DNA from: an uncultured Alphaproteobacteria bacterium
GTDB lineage: Bacteria; Pseudomonadota; Alphaproteobacteria; Rhizobiales; Rhizobiaceae
DNA: 15,728 nt
Assembly (NCBI GenBank): GCA_929200335.1
Contig: CAKMZG010000042.1
Coordinates: forward strand, 275 to 16,002
Direction of reading: 5' to 3'
This document shows, in pieces, positions 14,786 through 15,728 of the stretch. Both the position numbers and the translations under genes were made by a program. Position 1 is the first letter of the stretch, and each line of letters starts with the position of its first letter. Below the pieces are notes generated by a model. That model did not search any database and was not told where the DNA came from. It saw only the letters and a list, made by a program, of their open reading frames with translations.

Positions 14786-15728
14786 CTAATCTAAATTGGC
14801 AATAACTTTAGCAAAATCTTTAGCATTAAAGGGCTCTAAATCCTCTACGCCCTCACCAACGCCAATGAAATATACTGGTAATTTGTGTTTAGCGGCAATG
14901 GCAACTAAAATCCCGCCGCGCGCAGTGCCATCAAGTTTTGTCATGATAAGGCCGTTAACGCCAGCCACTTCTTTAAAGATTTCTACTTGATTGAGCGCAT
15001 TTTGCCCCGTTGTGGCGTCAAGGGTTAAGAGTACCGTGTGGGGGGCGCTTTCATCCTGCTTTTTCAAAACACGAACGATTTTTGCCAGTTCATCCATTAA
15101 TTCTGTGCGGTTTTGTAAGCGCCCAGCCGTATCCATTAAAAGCACATCACGCTTTTCATCTTTTGCTTGCTGCCAAGCATCATATGCAAGACCTGCTGCA
15201 TCTGAGCCAAGTTTTCTGGAAACAACAGGCGAGTTGGTGCGCTCACCCCAAATATGCAATTGCTCAATGGCGGCGGCACGAAAAGTATCGCCTGCCGCTA
15301 ACATGGTGGAAAAGCCACCATCATTTAATTTTTGTGCCAATTTGCCAATGGTTGTGGTCTTTCCAGAGCCATTAACGCCCACCACCAATACTACATGGGG
15401 CTTGTGATCAAGGTCTAACTCTAGAGGCTGCGCCACGGGGGTTAGTACTTTTTCAATTTCATCAGCCATAACGGAGCGGATTTCTTCATCGCTTACCTCT
15501 TTTCCCATGCGTTGATCGGCAAGCGCATCGGTAATTTGCATGGCGGTTTCAATCCCTAAATCGGATTGGATCAAAATATCTTCCAAATCTTGCAGGGTGT
15601 CATCGTCTAATTTGCGTTTAGTGAAAACAGAGGCGATGTTGTCGGTTAATGAGGATGAGGAGCGGCTAAGCCCTTGCTTCATGCGTTGGAACCAAGTGGA
15701 TTTTCCTTGCTGCTTTGGTTCTTCGGCG
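14786..15728 (-). CDS. ftsY: Signal recognition particle receptor FtsY, 5' end outside window
   Basis: SRP-receptor GTPase that docks ribosome-SRP complexes at the inner membrane. The NG domain is complete: the helical N domain (SLTDNIASVFTKRK, LEDILIQSDLG), then G1 GVNGSGKTTT (15350-15379), DTFRAAAIEQL, G3 DTAGR (15119-15133), TKLDGTARGG and the closing GVGEGVEDLEPF. An internal ATG at 15682 is not the true start. The frame stays open to the right edge, encoding ...KSTWFQRMKQGLSRS, which is conserved FtsY sequence upstream of the N domain. The acidic, membrane-binding A domain is therefore outside the window. It heads a minus-strand pair with yciB. Confidence 0.97.
   Translation of the reverse strand, partial: AEEPKQQGKSTWFQRMKQGLSRSSSSLTDNIASVFTKRKLDDDTLQDLEDILIQSDLGIETAMQITDALADQRMGKEVSDEEIRSVMADEIEKVLTPVAQPLELDLDHKPHVVLVVGVNGSGKTTTIGKLAQKLNDGGFSTMLAAGDTFRAAAIEQLHIWGERTNSPVVSRKLGSDAAGLAYDAWQQAKDEKRDVLLMDTAGRLQNRTELMDELAKIVRVLKKQDESAPHTVLLTLDATTGQNALNQVEIFKEVAGVNGLIMTKLDGTARGGILVAIAAKHKLPVYFIGVGEGVEDLEPFNAKDFAKVIANLD

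Noticed and set aside
14991..15407. 138-codon plus-strand open frame opposite ftsY
   Set aside because: It is antisense to the conserved G domain of FtsY, with low-complexity Ser-rich content and no homology that I recognise.

Overview
The window looks like chromosomal DNA from an alphaproteobacterium, probably Hyphomicrobiales and possibly marine, with a low-GC genome. The evidence is a purC next to a DUF1476 (ATP synthase zeta-type) gene, an ftsY-yciB pair, an alphaproteobacterial-type PurC, and intergenic palindromes of the CTAGAGC...GCTCTAG style common in that order. I could not run any search, so the taxonomy is inference.

Left two thirds (1-10040, all on the minus strand): one tightly packed gene string read from right to left. 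The order is an aldehyde:ferredoxin oxidoreductase (AOR) family enzyme, the FAD subunit of a xanthine-dehydrogenase-type hydroxylase, a fused [2Fe-2S]/molybdopterin subunit of the same enzyme, a 6-hydroxynicotinate-reductase homologue, a UPF0280 (ApbE-superfamily) protein, two tandem DUF1185/AA_synth paralogues, and a Rieske ring-hydroxylating oxygenase cut by the window edge. Gaps are 1-34 bases or short overlaps, except for 83 bases before the reductase gene. The logic resembles reductive nicotinate catabolism: a Mo enzyme hydroxylates an N-heteroaromatic ring, a flavin/Fe-S reductase partly saturates it, and the ring is then opened. The usual enamidase is not in the window. The AOR, UPF0280 and DUF1185 members have no assigned roles. 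This is the most likely undescribed system here. A 26-bp inverted repeat in the intergenic region ahead of the AOR gene is a good operator candidate.

Middle (10228-12823): housekeeping and accessory genes. mazG overlaps a GNAT acetyltransferase gene on the plus strand. A HpcH/HpaI-type aldolase gene converges on them and lies 3 bases behind the DUF1476 gene on the minus strand.

Right end (12824-15728): purC runs divergently from the DUF1476 gene and ends in a strong intrinsic terminator. Two palindromic repeats follow, the second overlapping the stop codon of yciB (septation protein A / IspZ). ftsY, upstream of yciB on the minus strand, runs off the right edge. No tRNA, rRNA, CRISPR array, transposase or phage gene was seen.
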